64,000 bases of DNA from Vagococcus salmoninarum (GCF_003987495.1 NZ_NGJU01000012.1:1-64000), one strand, 5' to 3'; positions 8,997-17,889 are shown, numbered from the stretch's first letter. Program-made: numbers and translations. The notes: generated by a model not told the origin, from the letters alone.

Positions 8997-10748
8997 ATGA
9001 AAATTTTTAGGAAGCTCGGTTGGTTCTTTAAACAAGAACGTAAATCGTACGTCATTGGCGTTGTGTCATTAATCTTAGTGTCATTGCTACAAATTGTCTC
9101 ACCACGAGTCATCGGGATCGTCATCGATGAGATTGCCGAAGGAACCTTGACAGCACAAAAGCTAGTTCTATGGGTAAGTATCGTGATTGGCGTCGCTATT
9201 TTACAATATATTTTACGCTATATTTGGCGGACGAATATTTGGGGCAGTGCCGCTAAATTAGAAAAATCTTTAAGAAAACAATTATTCCACCATTTTACCA
9301 GAATGGATAGTGTCTTTTTTCAAAAATACCGGACAGGGGATCTAATGGCTCATGCCACTAATGACTTATCAGCCATTCAAAATGTGGCTGGTGCGGGGAT
9401 TTTAACCTTTGCTGATTCTTTAGTGAACGGCGGGGTAACGATTATTGCAATGATTATTTTTGTCGATTGGCGTTTGACGTTAATTGCTTTACTACCATTG
9501 CCTTTACTAGCTTTTACGTCACGAACTCTGGGAAGTAAGTTACACAGTGCTTTTAGAGAGTCTCAAGAGTCTTTTTCAGCAATTAACGACAAGGCCCAAG
9601 AAAGTATTAGTGGCATTAAAGTGATTAAAACGTTTGGCCAAGAAAAAGAAGACATTGCGGACTTTGATCAAAAGATTGATCAAGCAATTGTTAAAATTAA
9701 TAAAGTTAATATTTTAGATGCCTTGTTTGATCCAATTATTACAATTGTGATTGGTTTGTCTTATATTTTAACGATTATTGTCGGGGGCACCTTTATTATG
9801 AACGGTGAAATCACAATTGGTCAGTTAATTACTTTTATTGATTATATTTCAATGTTGATTTGGCCAATGTTTGCCATCGGTCGCCTGTTCAATGTTCTTG
9901 AACGAGGAAGTGCTAGTTACGACCGGGTGCAAGAATTACTTGAGGAAAAATCAAGTATTGTTGAAAAAGCAGATGTCCTTGAGCAAGGGGCAGCAGGTCG
10001 CATAACATTTAACATTAAAAGTTTTAAATACCATGACGATCAGCATGATACTTTAAAAGACATTCACTTTGAAATCGAAGAAGGTCAAACGTTAGGAATT
10101 GTTGGTAAAACGGGTGCAGGCAAAACGTCAATCTTAAAATTATTAATGCGTGAGCAAGACACTTATGAGGGGCAAATCACTTTTGGTGACAATGATATTC
10201 GTGATTACTCCCTAGATGGGTTATTGATGGCAATTGGTTATGTGCCGCAAGATCATTTCTTATTTTCAATGACGATCCGGGACAATATTCGTTTTGCCTA
10301 CCCAGAAGCGACTCAGGCAGAAGTTGAACAAGCGGCTGAGTTAACAGCGATTCATGAAGATATTTTAGGAATGCCAAAACAGTACGATACGATGGTTGGC
10401 GAACGTGGGGTTTCGTTATCTGGTGGTCAAAAACAACGCTTGTCAATTGCGAGAGCCTTAAGTGTGAATCCGGAATTATTAATTTTAGATGATGCGTTAT
10501 CAGCAGTAGATGCTAAAACCGAAGAAAAAATCTTAACGAATTTAAAAACTGTTCGAGGAGATAAAACGACCATCATTGCAGCCCACCGTTTAAGTAGTGT
10601 GATGCATGCGCAAGAAATTATTGTTATCGATGAAGGGCGAATCATTGAACGTGGCAATCATCAGTCCTTAGTCGCCCTTAATGGTTGGTATGCCAGAATG
10701 TACGAGCAACAACAATTAGCAGCTAAAATCGAAGGAGGTGGCGTCTAA
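8997..10748 (+). CDS. heterodimeric multidrug ABC exporter, subunit with Asp at the catalytic site
   Basis: A 583-residue half-transporter with six membrane helices (about 15-300) followed by an ATPase domain. Walker A (GKTGAGKTS, near 370) and the signature LSGGQ are canonical. The residue after Walker B is Asp (LLILDDALSAVD, near 497) instead of the catalytic Glu. This is typical of the BmrC/LmrC/EfrA-type partner in exporters with one degenerate ATP site. The start is supported by GAAGAGAAAG. Its stop overlaps the next start (TAATG), so the two subunits are co-translated. Substrates cannot be read from sequence; drug or lipid export is the family expectation. Confidence 0.93.
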   Translation: MKIFRKLGWFFKQERKSYVIGVVSLILVSLLQIVSPRVIGIVIDEIAEGTLTAQKLVLWVSIVIGVAILQYILRYIWRTNIWGSAAKLEKSLRKQLFHHFTRMDSVFFQKYRTGDLMAHATNDLSAIQNVAGAGILTFADSLVNGGVTIIAMIIFVDWRLTLIALLPLPLLAFTSRTLGSKLHSAFRESQESFSAINDKAQESISGIKVIKTFGQEKEDIADFDQKIDQAIVKINKVNILDALFDPIITIVIGLSYILTIIVGGTFIMNGEITIGQLITFIDYISMLIWPMFAIGRLFNVLERGSASYDRVQELLEEKSSIVEKADVLEQGAAGRITFNIKSFKYHDDQHDTLKDIHFEIEEGQTLGIVGKTGAGKTSILKLLMREQDTYEGQITFGDNDIRDYSLDGLLMAIGYVPQDHFLFSMTIRDNIRFAYPEATQAEVEQAAELTAIHEDILGMPKQYDTMVGERGVSLSGGQKQRLSIARALSVNPELLILDDALSAVDAKTEEKILTNLKTVRGDKTTIIAAHRLSSVMHAQEIIVIDEGRIIERGNHQSLVALNGWYARMYEQQQLAAKIEGGGV

Positions 10749-12529
10749 TGGCGGAAGAAACAGAATCAGCTTGGGGAAAATCAATGCCGATGAAAGAGCA
10801 AGTCTCAATCGTCAAACGCTTACTAACTTACACTAAACCTTTTAAAGGCCAATTTATTGTAGCTATCGCCTTGGCGATTGTCTTATCAATTATTAATATT
10901 ATGATGCCTAAAATTATTCAAGTTTTTATTGATGATTATTTAAAGCCTCAAACAGCCACAACGGAAATTATTTTCTTCTTTGCCTTCCTGTATTTAGTAG
11001 GTACAATTATTAAAGCCGTCGTGTGGTTTTTCCAATTTTATTTATATTCAAAAGCGTCATTAAATACGTACCAGCATGTTAGAAGTACCTTGTTTAAAAA
11101 GTTACAAACAATGGGGATGAGGTATTTTGATCAAACGCCAGCCGGTTCAATTGTCTCCCGAGTGTCTAATGATACTGAGTCGCTATTTGAATTTTGGTAC
11201 GTTTTCTTATTCGTCTTAACAGGAATTTTTAGTGTTATTACAGCCTTTATTGCGATGTTTATAATTAACCCAACTTTAGCGCTACTATGTATGCTCTTTT
11301 TACCAATTTTGTTAGTCATTATTTGGTACTATCAAAAATTTAGTTCGCGAGTTTACCGAAACATGCGGGAAAAATTAAGTCAGTTGAATACTAAATTAAA
11401 TGAATCGATTTCAGGCATGAGCATCATTCAACAATTCCGCCAAGAAAATCGGTTAGAAAAAGAATTTGAGAAGACGAACGACGAATACCTCCAAACCCGT
11501 TTCCAAATGATTCGGACTAATTCTTTACTATTAGCACCAGTCATTAACTTACTTGTAGCAGTTGCGATTGGTTTAGTTTTAGGATACTTTGGGGTAATTT
11601 CATTAACTAGTCCTCTAGAAGTCGGCTTAATCTTCGTCTTTATTTCTTATGTCCGGGCCTTTTTCCAACCGATGATTAATATGATGGACTTTTTAAGTGT
11701 CTTTCAAGATGGCATCGTAGCTGGCAGTCGGATTTTAAAAATTATGGATCATGAAGAAGTAGCACCGCAACAAAAAGCGGATGCCGACGCTAAAATTATC
11801 GAAGGGAAAATTGAATTCAAAAATGTCAGTTTTTCTTACGATGGCGAGCACAATGTTTTAAATAATATTAGCTTTACGGCTAATGCTGGTGAAACAGTGG
11901 CTTTAGTCGGTCATACCGGTAGTGGTAAAAGTTCGATTATCAATGTGATGATGCGTTTCTATGAGTTTTATGAAGGTGAAATTTTAATTGATGGGCAAGA
12001 CATTCGTAACTTCCCAATGACAGAGCTTAGAAGCAAAATGGGCTTAGTCTTACAAGATGCCTTTATGTTTTATGGCGACATTGCTGGTAATATTCGAATG
12101 TTGAACAAAGACATTACTGATAACCAAATTCGTGATGCTGCAGAATTTGTCCAAGCCGATAAGTTTATCGAAACTTTACCAGGTAAGTACCATGCCAAGG
12201 TGATTGAACGAGGGGCTAGTTATTCAAGTGGTCAACGGCAATTAATTTCTTTTGCTCGAACAATCGTCACTGATCCGAAAGTCTTGATTTTAGATGAGGC
12301 AACTGCGAATATCGATACGGAAACGGAGAGCTTGATTCAAGCTGGTCTGGCGAAGATGCGCCAAGGACGGACAACTTTAGCGATCGCTCACCGTTTATCA
12401 ACAATTCGCGATGCTAATTTAATTTTAGTGTTAGACAAAGGTAAAATTGTAGAACGAGGCACTCATGAGCAATTAATTGAACAAGGTGGACTTTACTACG
12501 ACATGTACCGTTTACAAAAAAGTGAATAA
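10748..12529 (+). CDS. heterodimeric multidrug ABC exporter, partner with degenerate signature
   Basis: A 593-residue half-transporter complementing the preceding gene. It has six membrane helices (about 35-310) and an ATPase domain with Walker A GHTGSGKSS (near 388) and a proper catalytic Glu (VLILDEATANID, near 515). Its signature motif is degraded to YSSGQRQ instead of LSGGQ. Together with the Asp in the partner, this gives one active and one inactive ATP site, as in BmrCD/LmrCD/EfrAB. The ATG overlaps the upstream stop by one base. A terminator follows. Confidence 0.93.
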   Translation: MAEETESAWGKSMPMKEQVSIVKRLLTYTKPFKGQFIVAIALAIVLSIINIMMPKIIQVFIDDYLKPQTATTEIIFFFAFLYLVGTIIKAVVWFFQFYLYSKASLNTYQHVRSTLFKKLQTMGMRYFDQTPAGSIVSRVSNDTESLFEFWYVFLFVLTGIFSVITAFIAMFIINPTLALLCMLFLPILLVIIWYYQKFSSRVYRNMREKLSQLNTKLNESISGMSIIQQFRQENRLEKEFEKTNDEYLQTRFQMIRTNSLLLAPVINLLVAVAIGLVLGYFGVISLTSPLEVGLIFVFISYVRAFFQPMINMMDFLSVFQDGIVAGSRILKIMDHEEVAPQQKADADAKIIEGKIEFKNVSFSYDGEHNVLNNISFTANAGETVALVGHTGSGKSSIINVMMRFYEFYEGEILIDGQDIRNFPMTELRSKMGLVLQDAFMFYGDIAGNIRMLNKDITDNQIRDAAEFVQADKFIETLPGKYHAKVIERGASYSSGQRQLISFARTIVTDPKVLILDEATANIDTETESLIQAGLAKMRQGRTTLAIAHRLSTIRDANLILVLDKGKIVERGTHEQLIEQGGLYYDMYRLQKSE

Positions 12530-12562
12530 AAAAAGGTCGTGACACTGTCACGGCCTTTTTTT
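12528..12562. terminator. terminator shared by the ABC exporter operon and the convergent beta-helix gene
   Basis: AAGGTCGTGAC and GTCACGGCCTT (one G-U pair) flank a 3-base loop, with A- and T-tracts on either side. It extends into the last codons of the convergent gene. Confidence 0.88.
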
Positions 12563-13915
12563 GCCAGGCTTAACATGGCTAAAGTTTGCCTCTGAATCAA
12601 AGTTTTCCTCAGCGACTTTCCAAAGTCCGCCTTGACCTTGGTAATCGTTGTTTTTTAAGACAGTCTCTGAAGCTAGTCCTTCTTCCGAAACAATTAGGAG
12701 CTGGGAGTCAGACTGGTGAAACTGATTGTTTTCTATCAAGACATCATTCACATTAAATTGGATTAACAGTTGGCCGCCTTGGAGGTCAGTCAAGTCGTTC
12801 TTCAATAATTGATTGTCACTGATTAGCACCTTTTTAACACCGCCTAAGCCCTTTTCGTAGCCGCCAATGGCTAGTCCGGTGTAAGTATTATTCAGCAGTG
12901 TATTGTGGCGAATGGTTACGTTTTTTGCAAACTTACGAGGGTGTTCACTAGCAACTTCAATGCCGATATCACTGTCAGTGACGTAATTGTTTTCAATTAA
13001 GATGTCCTGGCCACCATCCACATAGATGCCGCCAGCTCCAAGACTACCGGCGTATGCCGGATTAGTTTGGCTAGAAATCTTTTTTAAGCGGTTATTACGA
13101 ATAATCCCATGACGAGCCACATCATTGATTCGACTCGTTTTTTCGTAACCGATAATATCAATGCCAATATTATCGGTGTCGTGAATCTCATTATCATCAA
13201 TTAAAAAGTTAGAAACATTGCCATTTAAAGCAATGGCTTCGCTAAAGCCTAAAGTTAAATGATGGAGATGATTATTTTTTAGGCGAATGTTTTCAATCTT
13301 TTCTTCACCATAGATGGCGATTCCGTGGGCATTGCCATTTTTAGCTGTCGTTCCTAAGTTCGTAATTGTGACATTTTCAATTAAGATATGACTAGATTTG
13401 CCTGAAATACTAATGCCCTTTGGGGTAATGTCTTGGGAGTCAGTCCAAAACGTTTCTAAACTTAAATTTCTAATAAAAATGTGTTGCTGATTGTTAATAG
13501 CGATCAGACTGTCCTGTTCTTCAGTAGGCAGACTTTGTAAAGAAGTTACTTTAGTTGAGCTGCCTTCAATAATAATAGGTTCCCCTGGTGTTCCTGATGT
13601 CTTTAACGCTAAAGATTCTTGGTAATCACCAGGGGCAATTTTAATGGTCGTCCCTGGGGTGGCACGATTAAGAGCTGCTGTAATAGTTGAAAAAGGTGCT
13701 TGTTCGGAGCCCTTGCCTTTAGTAGAAGCCTTTTGATCAACAAAGAGGATCTGTTTTGGATTGGCATAGAGGCTGTCAGTCTGAGGGGCGAAAATTCCTG
13801 TGGCTGGTAATTCAGGCGGCACCGTTAATAAAGGGTGATCCAAAGTTAAAAGTAGCCAGAGGGCAACGCTTAGACCGCTTAGAGCAAGGGTGAATAACAT
13901 CAAGTTACGTTTCAT
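12548..13915 (-). CDS. membrane-anchored right-handed parallel beta-helix protein
   Basis: A 455-residue protein with an N-terminal hydrophobic anchor or uncleaved signal (about 5-26), then a region like the DUF1565 opening of pectate-lyase-type folds (FVDQKASTKGKGSEQAPFST). Many short repeats follow of the form I-x-I-x-N-N-x-(L/I/F), such as ILIENNYV and VLIENNQF, the rung pattern of a right-handed beta-helix. Such proteins bind or cleave polysaccharides outside the cell. No catalytic set is recognisable, so enzyme activity is uncertain. GGAGGTC precedes the ATG. It is flanked by a multidrug exporter and a MATE gene with no evident functional link. Confidence 0.82.
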   Translation of the reverse strand: MKRNLMLFTLALSGLSVALWLLLTLDHPLLTVPPELPATGIFAPQTDSLYANPKQILFVDQKASTKGKGSEQAPFSTITAALNRATPGTTIKIAPGDYQESLALKTSGTPGEPIIIEGSSTKVTSLQSLPTEEQDSLIAINNQQHIFIRNLSLETFWTDSQDITPKGISISGKSSHILIENVTITNLGTTAKNGNAHGIAIYGEEKIENIRLKNNHLHHLTLGFSEAIALNGNVSNFLIDDNEIHDTDNIGIDIIGYEKTSRINDVARHGIIRNNRLKKISSQTNPAYAGSLGAGGIYVDGGQDILIENNYVTDSDIGIEVASEHPRKFAKNVTIRHNTLLNNTYTGLAIGGYEKGLGGVKKVLISDNQLLKNDLTDLQGGQLLIQFNVNDVLIENNQFHQSDSQLLIVSEEGLASETVLKNNDYQGQGGLWKVAEENFDSEANFSHVKPGKKRP

Positions 13916-13944
13916 TGGCGACCTCCAAAATAGTTTATAGTTAG

Positions 13945-13981
13945 GACTAAAAAACAGCTTCTACAATTAGAAGCTGTTTTT
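13945..13981 (-). terminator. terminator of the MATE gene
   Basis: AAAAACAGCTTCTA and TAGAAGCTGTTTTT form a long stem with a 4-base loop. The minus strand continues with a T-run. Confidence 0.9.
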
Positions 13982-13984
13982 GGT

Positions 13985-15334
13985 TTAAGTAATTGTCGAT
14001 TTGGTGCGCCAAATTCCGGAACGCCAACGGTAAATCATTAAAACGCTCCGTAAGACTTCGTCAATGGCATAGGCTAACCAGACACCGACTAAGCCCATTT
14101 TGAAAATGATGGCTAAAGTATAAGAGAAGGGCAAACTGATCACCCAGAGGACGATTAAACTACAAATTAAGGGGTATTTCACGTCGCCAGTCGCATTTAG
14201 AGCACTGACCATAACCATATTAATTGAGCGGGCAGCTTCTAAAACAATATCAACAATAAAAACGATTTTAGCAATTTCAATGACCTCTTGATTCGTCGTA
14301 AAAATACCCATAATCGGTTCGATGAAAATCAACGTTAAGAGACTGATTAGGAGAGAGCTGACGGTAGCGATCACAATCGTCCGCATACCACGGGTATAGG
14401 CCCGATCGTATTCTTTAGCGCCCACATTCCGACCGACAATAATTTGATTACCTTGGGCTAATGAAGCGGCCACTAAGTAGACAAACTGAGTAATTGCCGT
14501 GACGTAAGATTTGGCGATTAAGACGCTTTGACCTAATGAAGCAACGATCATTGTCACAACTACTTGAGCCGCTTGGTAAGAAAGGGACTCGCCAGATGAA
14601 GGCAGACCGAGAGTTAAAATGTTTTTTAAGTCAGGCAAAGAAATATTTTGCTTATCTAGTTTCAACACATTAAAACTTAAATGCTTATACAAAAGTCGAC
14701 TAGCAATAATTAAACCAGTCGTATTACCAACGACACTGGCCATGGCTAAACCATTAACACCAAAGCTAGGAATTCCTAAGGGGCTATACAAGGCAACGTA
14801 ATTACCTAGGACGGCAATCACACTGGAGACCATGGGTATCATTAATGCTGGGCGAGTTAGTCCGTGGCTTCGCAGGACGGCAATGATTGTTGCTGAAATA
14901 GCGGAAACAATTAAACTACCACCAAATATTCGGACGTAACCTGTGCCGATTCCGACTAAGGTTTCATCTAGACGCATAAAACGTAGCAGTTGTCCTGGGA
15001 AAATAATAAAAGTTAAACTTATCAGTAAACCGATTAAGATGGCACCGACTAAAGCGCTAGTGATGATTTTCGGAATTTTGTGTTTCTTTTGAGCACCGAT
15101 TAATTGCGCAATAATAATTTGGGTACCAACGGTAATAAAGCCATAGACGAACACCGATAAATTGAGTAACTGATTGGCTGCACCAATGGCTGCCACAGCT
15201 GGCTCTGAATAATTAGAAATCATAAAGACATTAATATTGCCGATAACTACTCGTAAAAATAATTCCACAAAAATTGGCCAACTCAGGAAAAAGAGCTCTT
15301 GGTCTGAGATGGAGAGACGCGAGGAAAGCTTCAT
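13985..15334 (-). CDS. MATE family efflux transporter
   Basis: A 449-residue integral membrane protein with about 12 hydrophobic helices and the MATE two-lobed organisation (each half containing QGNQI- or GAANQ-type segments such as IGAANQLLNL and ASLAQGNQIIVGRNVGA). It is predicted to export cationic drugs or metabolites using H+ or Na+. The ATG at 15334 follows AAGGAG by 8 bases; a TTG two codons upstream is too close to the site. A terminator-ended structured RNA lies 120-370 bases upstream on the same strand. That RNA may be an independent transcript or a regulatory leader. Confidence 0.92.
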   Translation of the reverse strand: MKLSSRLSISDQELFFLSWPIFVELFLRVVIGNINVFMISNYSEPAVAAIGAANQLLNLSVFVYGFITVGTQIIIAQLIGAQKKHKIPKIITSALVGAILIGLLISLTFIIFPGQLLRFMRLDETLVGIGTGYVRIFGGSLIVSAISATIIAVLRSHGLTRPALMIPMVSSVIAVLGNYVALYSPLGIPSFGVNGLAMASVVGNTTGLIIASRLLYKHLSFNVLKLDKQNISLPDLKNILTLGLPSSGESLSYQAAQVVVTMIVASLGQSVLIAKSYVTAITQFVYLVAASLAQGNQIIVGRNVGAKEYDRAYTRGMRTIVIATVSSLLISLLTLIFIEPIMGIFTTNQEVIEIAKIVFIVDIVLEAARSINMVMVSALNATGDVKYPLICSLIVLWVISLPFSYTLAIIFKMGLVGVWLAYAIDEVLRSVLMIYRWRSGIWRTKSTIT

Positions 15335-15455
15335 AGACAAATCTCCTTAGATAAATCGAATTTAAAACAACAAGCTAGATAAAAAGACGCTTATTGCTTA
15401 GTTTAAAGATTACTACCTTAAAGTCAAGAAGATAAAGGGACTTTTGTAATCTTGA

Positions 15456-15492
15456 CAAAAATAAAAGGAGATGTGACAAAAGCACATCTCCT
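15456..15492 (-). terminator. intrinsic terminator upstream of the MATE gene
   Basis: On the minus strand AGGAGATGTG and CACATCTCCT (10 bp) enclose a 7-base loop, followed by TTTTATTTTT. It ends whatever is transcribed leftward from the 15.5-15.7 kb gene-free stretch, about 120 bases before the MATE start. Confidence 0.88.
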
Positions 15493-15700
15493 GGATCGGA
15501 CAGTTAATCACCCAAACCCACCCTCATTATCTTAATTAATATCTGGTAGTAAGTTGTTATTAATAAATGGTCACATGTGACGTGTCTTGGACTAAGTTGT
15601 AAGTTTAGGAATCGAACCTAAGGCCTGTCCCAGAGCCTGCCCATAAGAGTGTCTTAGGTAGACACAAAACCTTGATATTCCATTAGGATAATTACCAACT
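15493..15700 (-). ncRNA. candidate structured RNA or leader with a tRNA-like T-arm, class unknown
   Basis: This stretch between the DIP1984 gene and the MATE gene holds no open frame but strong folding potential. Outer arms GTGTC/GACAC (15582-86 with 15661-65) and CTAAG/CTTAG (15592-96 with 15653-57) enclose two hairpins. One is a 5-bp stem with the 7-base loop TTCGATT (15605-15621, minus strand), a perfect T-loop signature. The other is AGGC/GCCT. The same 5' arm can instead fold locally as GTGTC-loop-GACAC, whose loop complements the T-arm. A palindrome GTCACATGTGAC is at 15570-15581. The minus strand is inferred from the terminator; tRNA identity is rejected. Confidence 0.45.
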
Positions 15701-15705
15701 AGCTG

Positions 15706-16164
15706 TTATTCAGCTAATTCAACTGTCCAGTTAATGCCTTGAATTTGAGTGTCCAGTTGGCGAAAGGCTTTAGACAACTGATCAATTTTCTTTTGAAAGT
15801 CAGCAATACTTACGGTCACAGTCATCTTGATTTCTGTACGTGTTAATCGGTAATCAGCTTCATTGGCATTTTCAACGATTGTCGAAAGGAGTTGCCGGCT
15901 TTTTAGAAGATCATCCCGATCGATTAGAGCATCCCCTAAAGTCCGACCATCTGGTAAGAGTGCCAAAGCATTAGTTCGGTGAATTTGTTTGATCAGCCTA
16001 GTTAATTGTGAACTAATTTCTTCAAACTCAAGGAGGAGAAGATTCGGATCTTCATGGGGGGGTTCACCTTCTTGGGTTTTTAAATTTTGGAGAATCCGGT
16101 TCCGTAAGTTTTCGGATTTTTGTTGGTACTCAGAACGTAATAATAAAGCTTCTGCTAATTTCAT
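15706..16164 (-). CDS. DIP1984 family protein
   Basis: A 152-residue, mostly helical cytoplasmic protein beginning MKLAEALLLRSEYQ and ending with QGINWTVEL. Both are conserved signatures of the DIP1984 (septicolysin-like, DUF6847) family. The internal segment RTNALALLPDGRTLGDALIDRDDL is also typical. Function is unknown in the family. A purine-rich GGGAGGCTC precedes the ATG. It is transcribed leftward toward the structured RNA; no terminator is seen directly after its stop, so the RNA could be part of its 3' region. Confidence 0.85.
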   Translation of the reverse strand: MKLAEALLLRSEYQQKSENLRNRILQNLKTQEGEPPHEDPNLLLLEFEEISSQLTRLIKQIHRTNALALLPDGRTLGDALIDRDDLLKSRQLLSTIVENANEADYRLTRTEIKMTVTVSIADFQKKIDQLSKAFRQLDTQIQGINWTVELAE

Positions 16165-16287
16165 GACTAAGAGCCTCCCATCGATTAATTACTAAATATA
16201 GTTTATCACAATTAGGGGAGAATCAATAAATTCTTGCTTTTCACTAATGTTCGAAAATGAAAAACAGATGAGAAAAACAAAGTTTAA

Positions 16288-16316
16288 TTGTTTTTTCACA
16301 ATCTTTTTGATATATT
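16288..16316 (+). promoter_or_regulatory. promoter of the flavin reductase lipoprotein gene
   Basis: TTGTTT (16288-16293), a 17-base spacer and TATATT (16311-16316). A Rex-like site begins three bases downstream of the -10. Confidence 0.55.
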
Positions 16317-16318
16317 GG

Positions 16319-16336
16319 TTGTGAAATAGGTAACAA
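16319..16336 (+). promoter_or_regulatory. Rex-like operator
   Basis: TTGTGAAATAGGTAACAA matches the Firmicutes Rex consensus TTGTGAANNNNTTCACAA at 12 of 14 defined positions. It sits at the predicted transcription start of a fumarate reductase-like gene, where Rex binding would block transcription when NADH is low. The assignment is by motif only. Confidence 0.5.
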
Positions 16337-16358
16337 GAAAACCAAGGGGGAGTATGAC

Positions 16359-17879
16359 ATGAAAAAAATTAGTATTGGGTTAGTTTCACTTTTCTCAGTC
16401 CTGTTATTGGCAACTGGCTGTAGCAGTGATTCAAAAGAGAAAGCAACGAATGAGACAAAAGCAACAACGGAAAAATCTGAGGTGACATCAGGTGCTTCAG
16501 AACACGAGAAACTATCATTAGATGAATTAAAAGATAGTTATGATGTCATTATTATTGGTGCTGGTGGTGGTGGCATGGCAGCAGCTATTGAAGCGAAAGA
16601 TGCTGGCTTAAACCCAGTTATTTTCGAAAAAATGCCAGTAGCTGGGGGCAATACTTTGAAAGCCTCAGCAGGTATGAATGCTTCTGAAACAAAATTTCAA
16701 AAAGAAGCAAAGATTGAGGATACTAACGAGAAGTTTTACGAAGAAACATTAGCTGGTGGTAAGGAAACGAATGATCCAGAATTATTACGTTACTTTGTCG
16801 ATAGCTCTGCTGATGCGATTGATTGGTTAGATGGCATGGGGATTACTTTAAACAACTTAACAACTACAGGTGGTATGAGTGTTAAACGAACTCACCGTCC
16901 AGCTGACGGTTCAGCTGTTGGTCAATATTTAGTAGATGGTTTGCTTCGTAATGTTTACGAAAGAGAAATTCCTCTCTTTACTGAAGCCGACGTTAAGGAA
17001 ATCATTGAAACAAAAGGTTCAGTTAGTGGGGTTCGCGTTATCTTTGAAGGTGACATTGAGAAAACTATTACAACTGATGCAGTGATTGTCGCAACAGGTG
17101 GTTTCGGTGCTAACTTAGACATGGTTACCGAGTACAACAAAGACTTAGACGGTTTTGTCACGACTAACCAAAAGGGTAGTCAAGGTGACGGTATTAAAAT
17201 GGCTGAAAAAATCGGAGCCGCGACTGTGGATCTGAAAGAAATTCAAATTCACCCAACAGTTGAACAAGAAACGTCATTTTTAGTTACTGAAGCCGTTCGT
17301 GGCGAAGGAGCTATTTTAGTTTCTCAAGCCGGCCAACGTTTCATTAATGAACTAGAAACTCGAGACAATGTTTCAGCAGCGATTATTGCCTTACCAGAAA
17401 AATCCGCCTACTTAATCTTTGATGCTGGTGTTAAAGAACGGGTAACAGCGATTGATTTTTATGAAAAACAAGGTTTTGTAAAATCAGGCGAAACAGTTGC
17501 TGATTTAGCGAAAGCCATTGAAATCGATGATAAAGCATTGGCAACGACTTTAACTAACTGGAACAAAGCTGTGGCTGAGCAAGCTGATACAGAGTTTAAA
17601 CGGGAAACTGGGATGGACAATGATTTAGCTAAAGGACCATTTTACGCCATTAAAATTGCCCCTGGGATTCACCATACAATGGGCGGGTTAAAAATTAACC
17701 CTCAAGCCGAAGTTTTAAAAGCTGACAACTCAGTAATTAAAGGTCTTTATGCAGCTGGGGAAGCAACAGGTGGTTTACATGGTGCTAACCGGATTGGTGG
17801 TAATGCCGTAGCTGATATTATTATTTACGGTCGTCAAGCAGGAACCCAAGCAGCAGCTTTTGTGACTGCCAATAAATAA
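16359..17879 (+). CDS. lipoprotein FAD-dependent reductase, fumarate reductase/urocanate reductase flavoprotein type
   Basis: A 506-residue flavoprotein. A lipoprotein signal (lipobox LATGC, Cys21) and a Ser/Thr/Lys linker precede an FAD-binding domain starting YDVIIIGAGGGG (61-72). Later come HPTVEQE, EAVRGEGAIL (candidate catalytic Arg), HHTMGG and the C-terminal AAGEATGGLHGANRIGGNA, all characteristic of flavocytochrome c/fumarate reductase subunits. It would reduce an external acceptor such as fumarate or another enoate on the outer membrane face. The FMN-binding domain often fused in Gram-positive relatives is absent, so electrons must come from a partner encoded elsewhere. A Rex-like site overlaps the start of transcription. 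Confidence 0.88.
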   Translation: MKKISIGLVSLFSVLLLATGCSSDSKEKATNETKATTEKSEVTSGASEHEKLSLDELKDSYDVIIIGAGGGGMAAAIEAKDAGLNPVIFEKMPVAGGNTLKASAGMNASETKFQKEAKIEDTNEKFYEETLAGGKETNDPELLRYFVDSSADAIDWLDGMGITLNNLTTTGGMSVKRTHRPADGSAVGQYLVDGLLRNVYEREIPLFTEADVKEIIETKGSVSGVRVIFEGDIEKTITTDAVIVATGGFGANLDMVTEYNKDLDGFVTTNQKGSQGDGIKMAEKIGAATVDLKEIQIHPTVEQETSFLVTEAVRGEGAILVSQAGQRFINELETRDNVSAAIIALPEKSAYLIFDAGVKERVTAIDFYEKQGFVKSGETVADLAKAIEIDDKALATTLTNWNKAVAEQADTEFKRETGMDNDLAKGPFYAIKIAPGIHHTMGGLKINPQAEVLKADNSVIKGLYAAGEATGGLHGANRIGGNAVADIIIYGRQAGTQAAAFVTANK

Positions 17880-17889
17880 AGAGACATTC

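Noticed and set aside
15505-15525. G-quadruplex on the minus strand (GGGTGGGTTTGGG)
   Set aside because: Only three G3 runs are present, one short of a standard quadruplex.
15515-15530. T-box antiterminator motif in the MATE leader (AGGGTGG)
   Set aside because: The following ACCGCG part of the T-box sequence is missing and the downstream gene is not an amino-acid gene.
15604-15665. A tRNA gene on the minus strand
   Set aside because: The T-arm hairpin is perfect, but no 7-bp acceptor stem pairs with the sequence after it and no proper anticodon arm exists. It is kept only as a tRNA-like element.
16294-16326. TTTCACAA...TTGTGAAA inverted repeat as the Rex site
   Set aside because: The half sites point the wrong way for Rex with a 17-base gap. 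The correctly arranged 18-base site at 16319-16336 is preferred.
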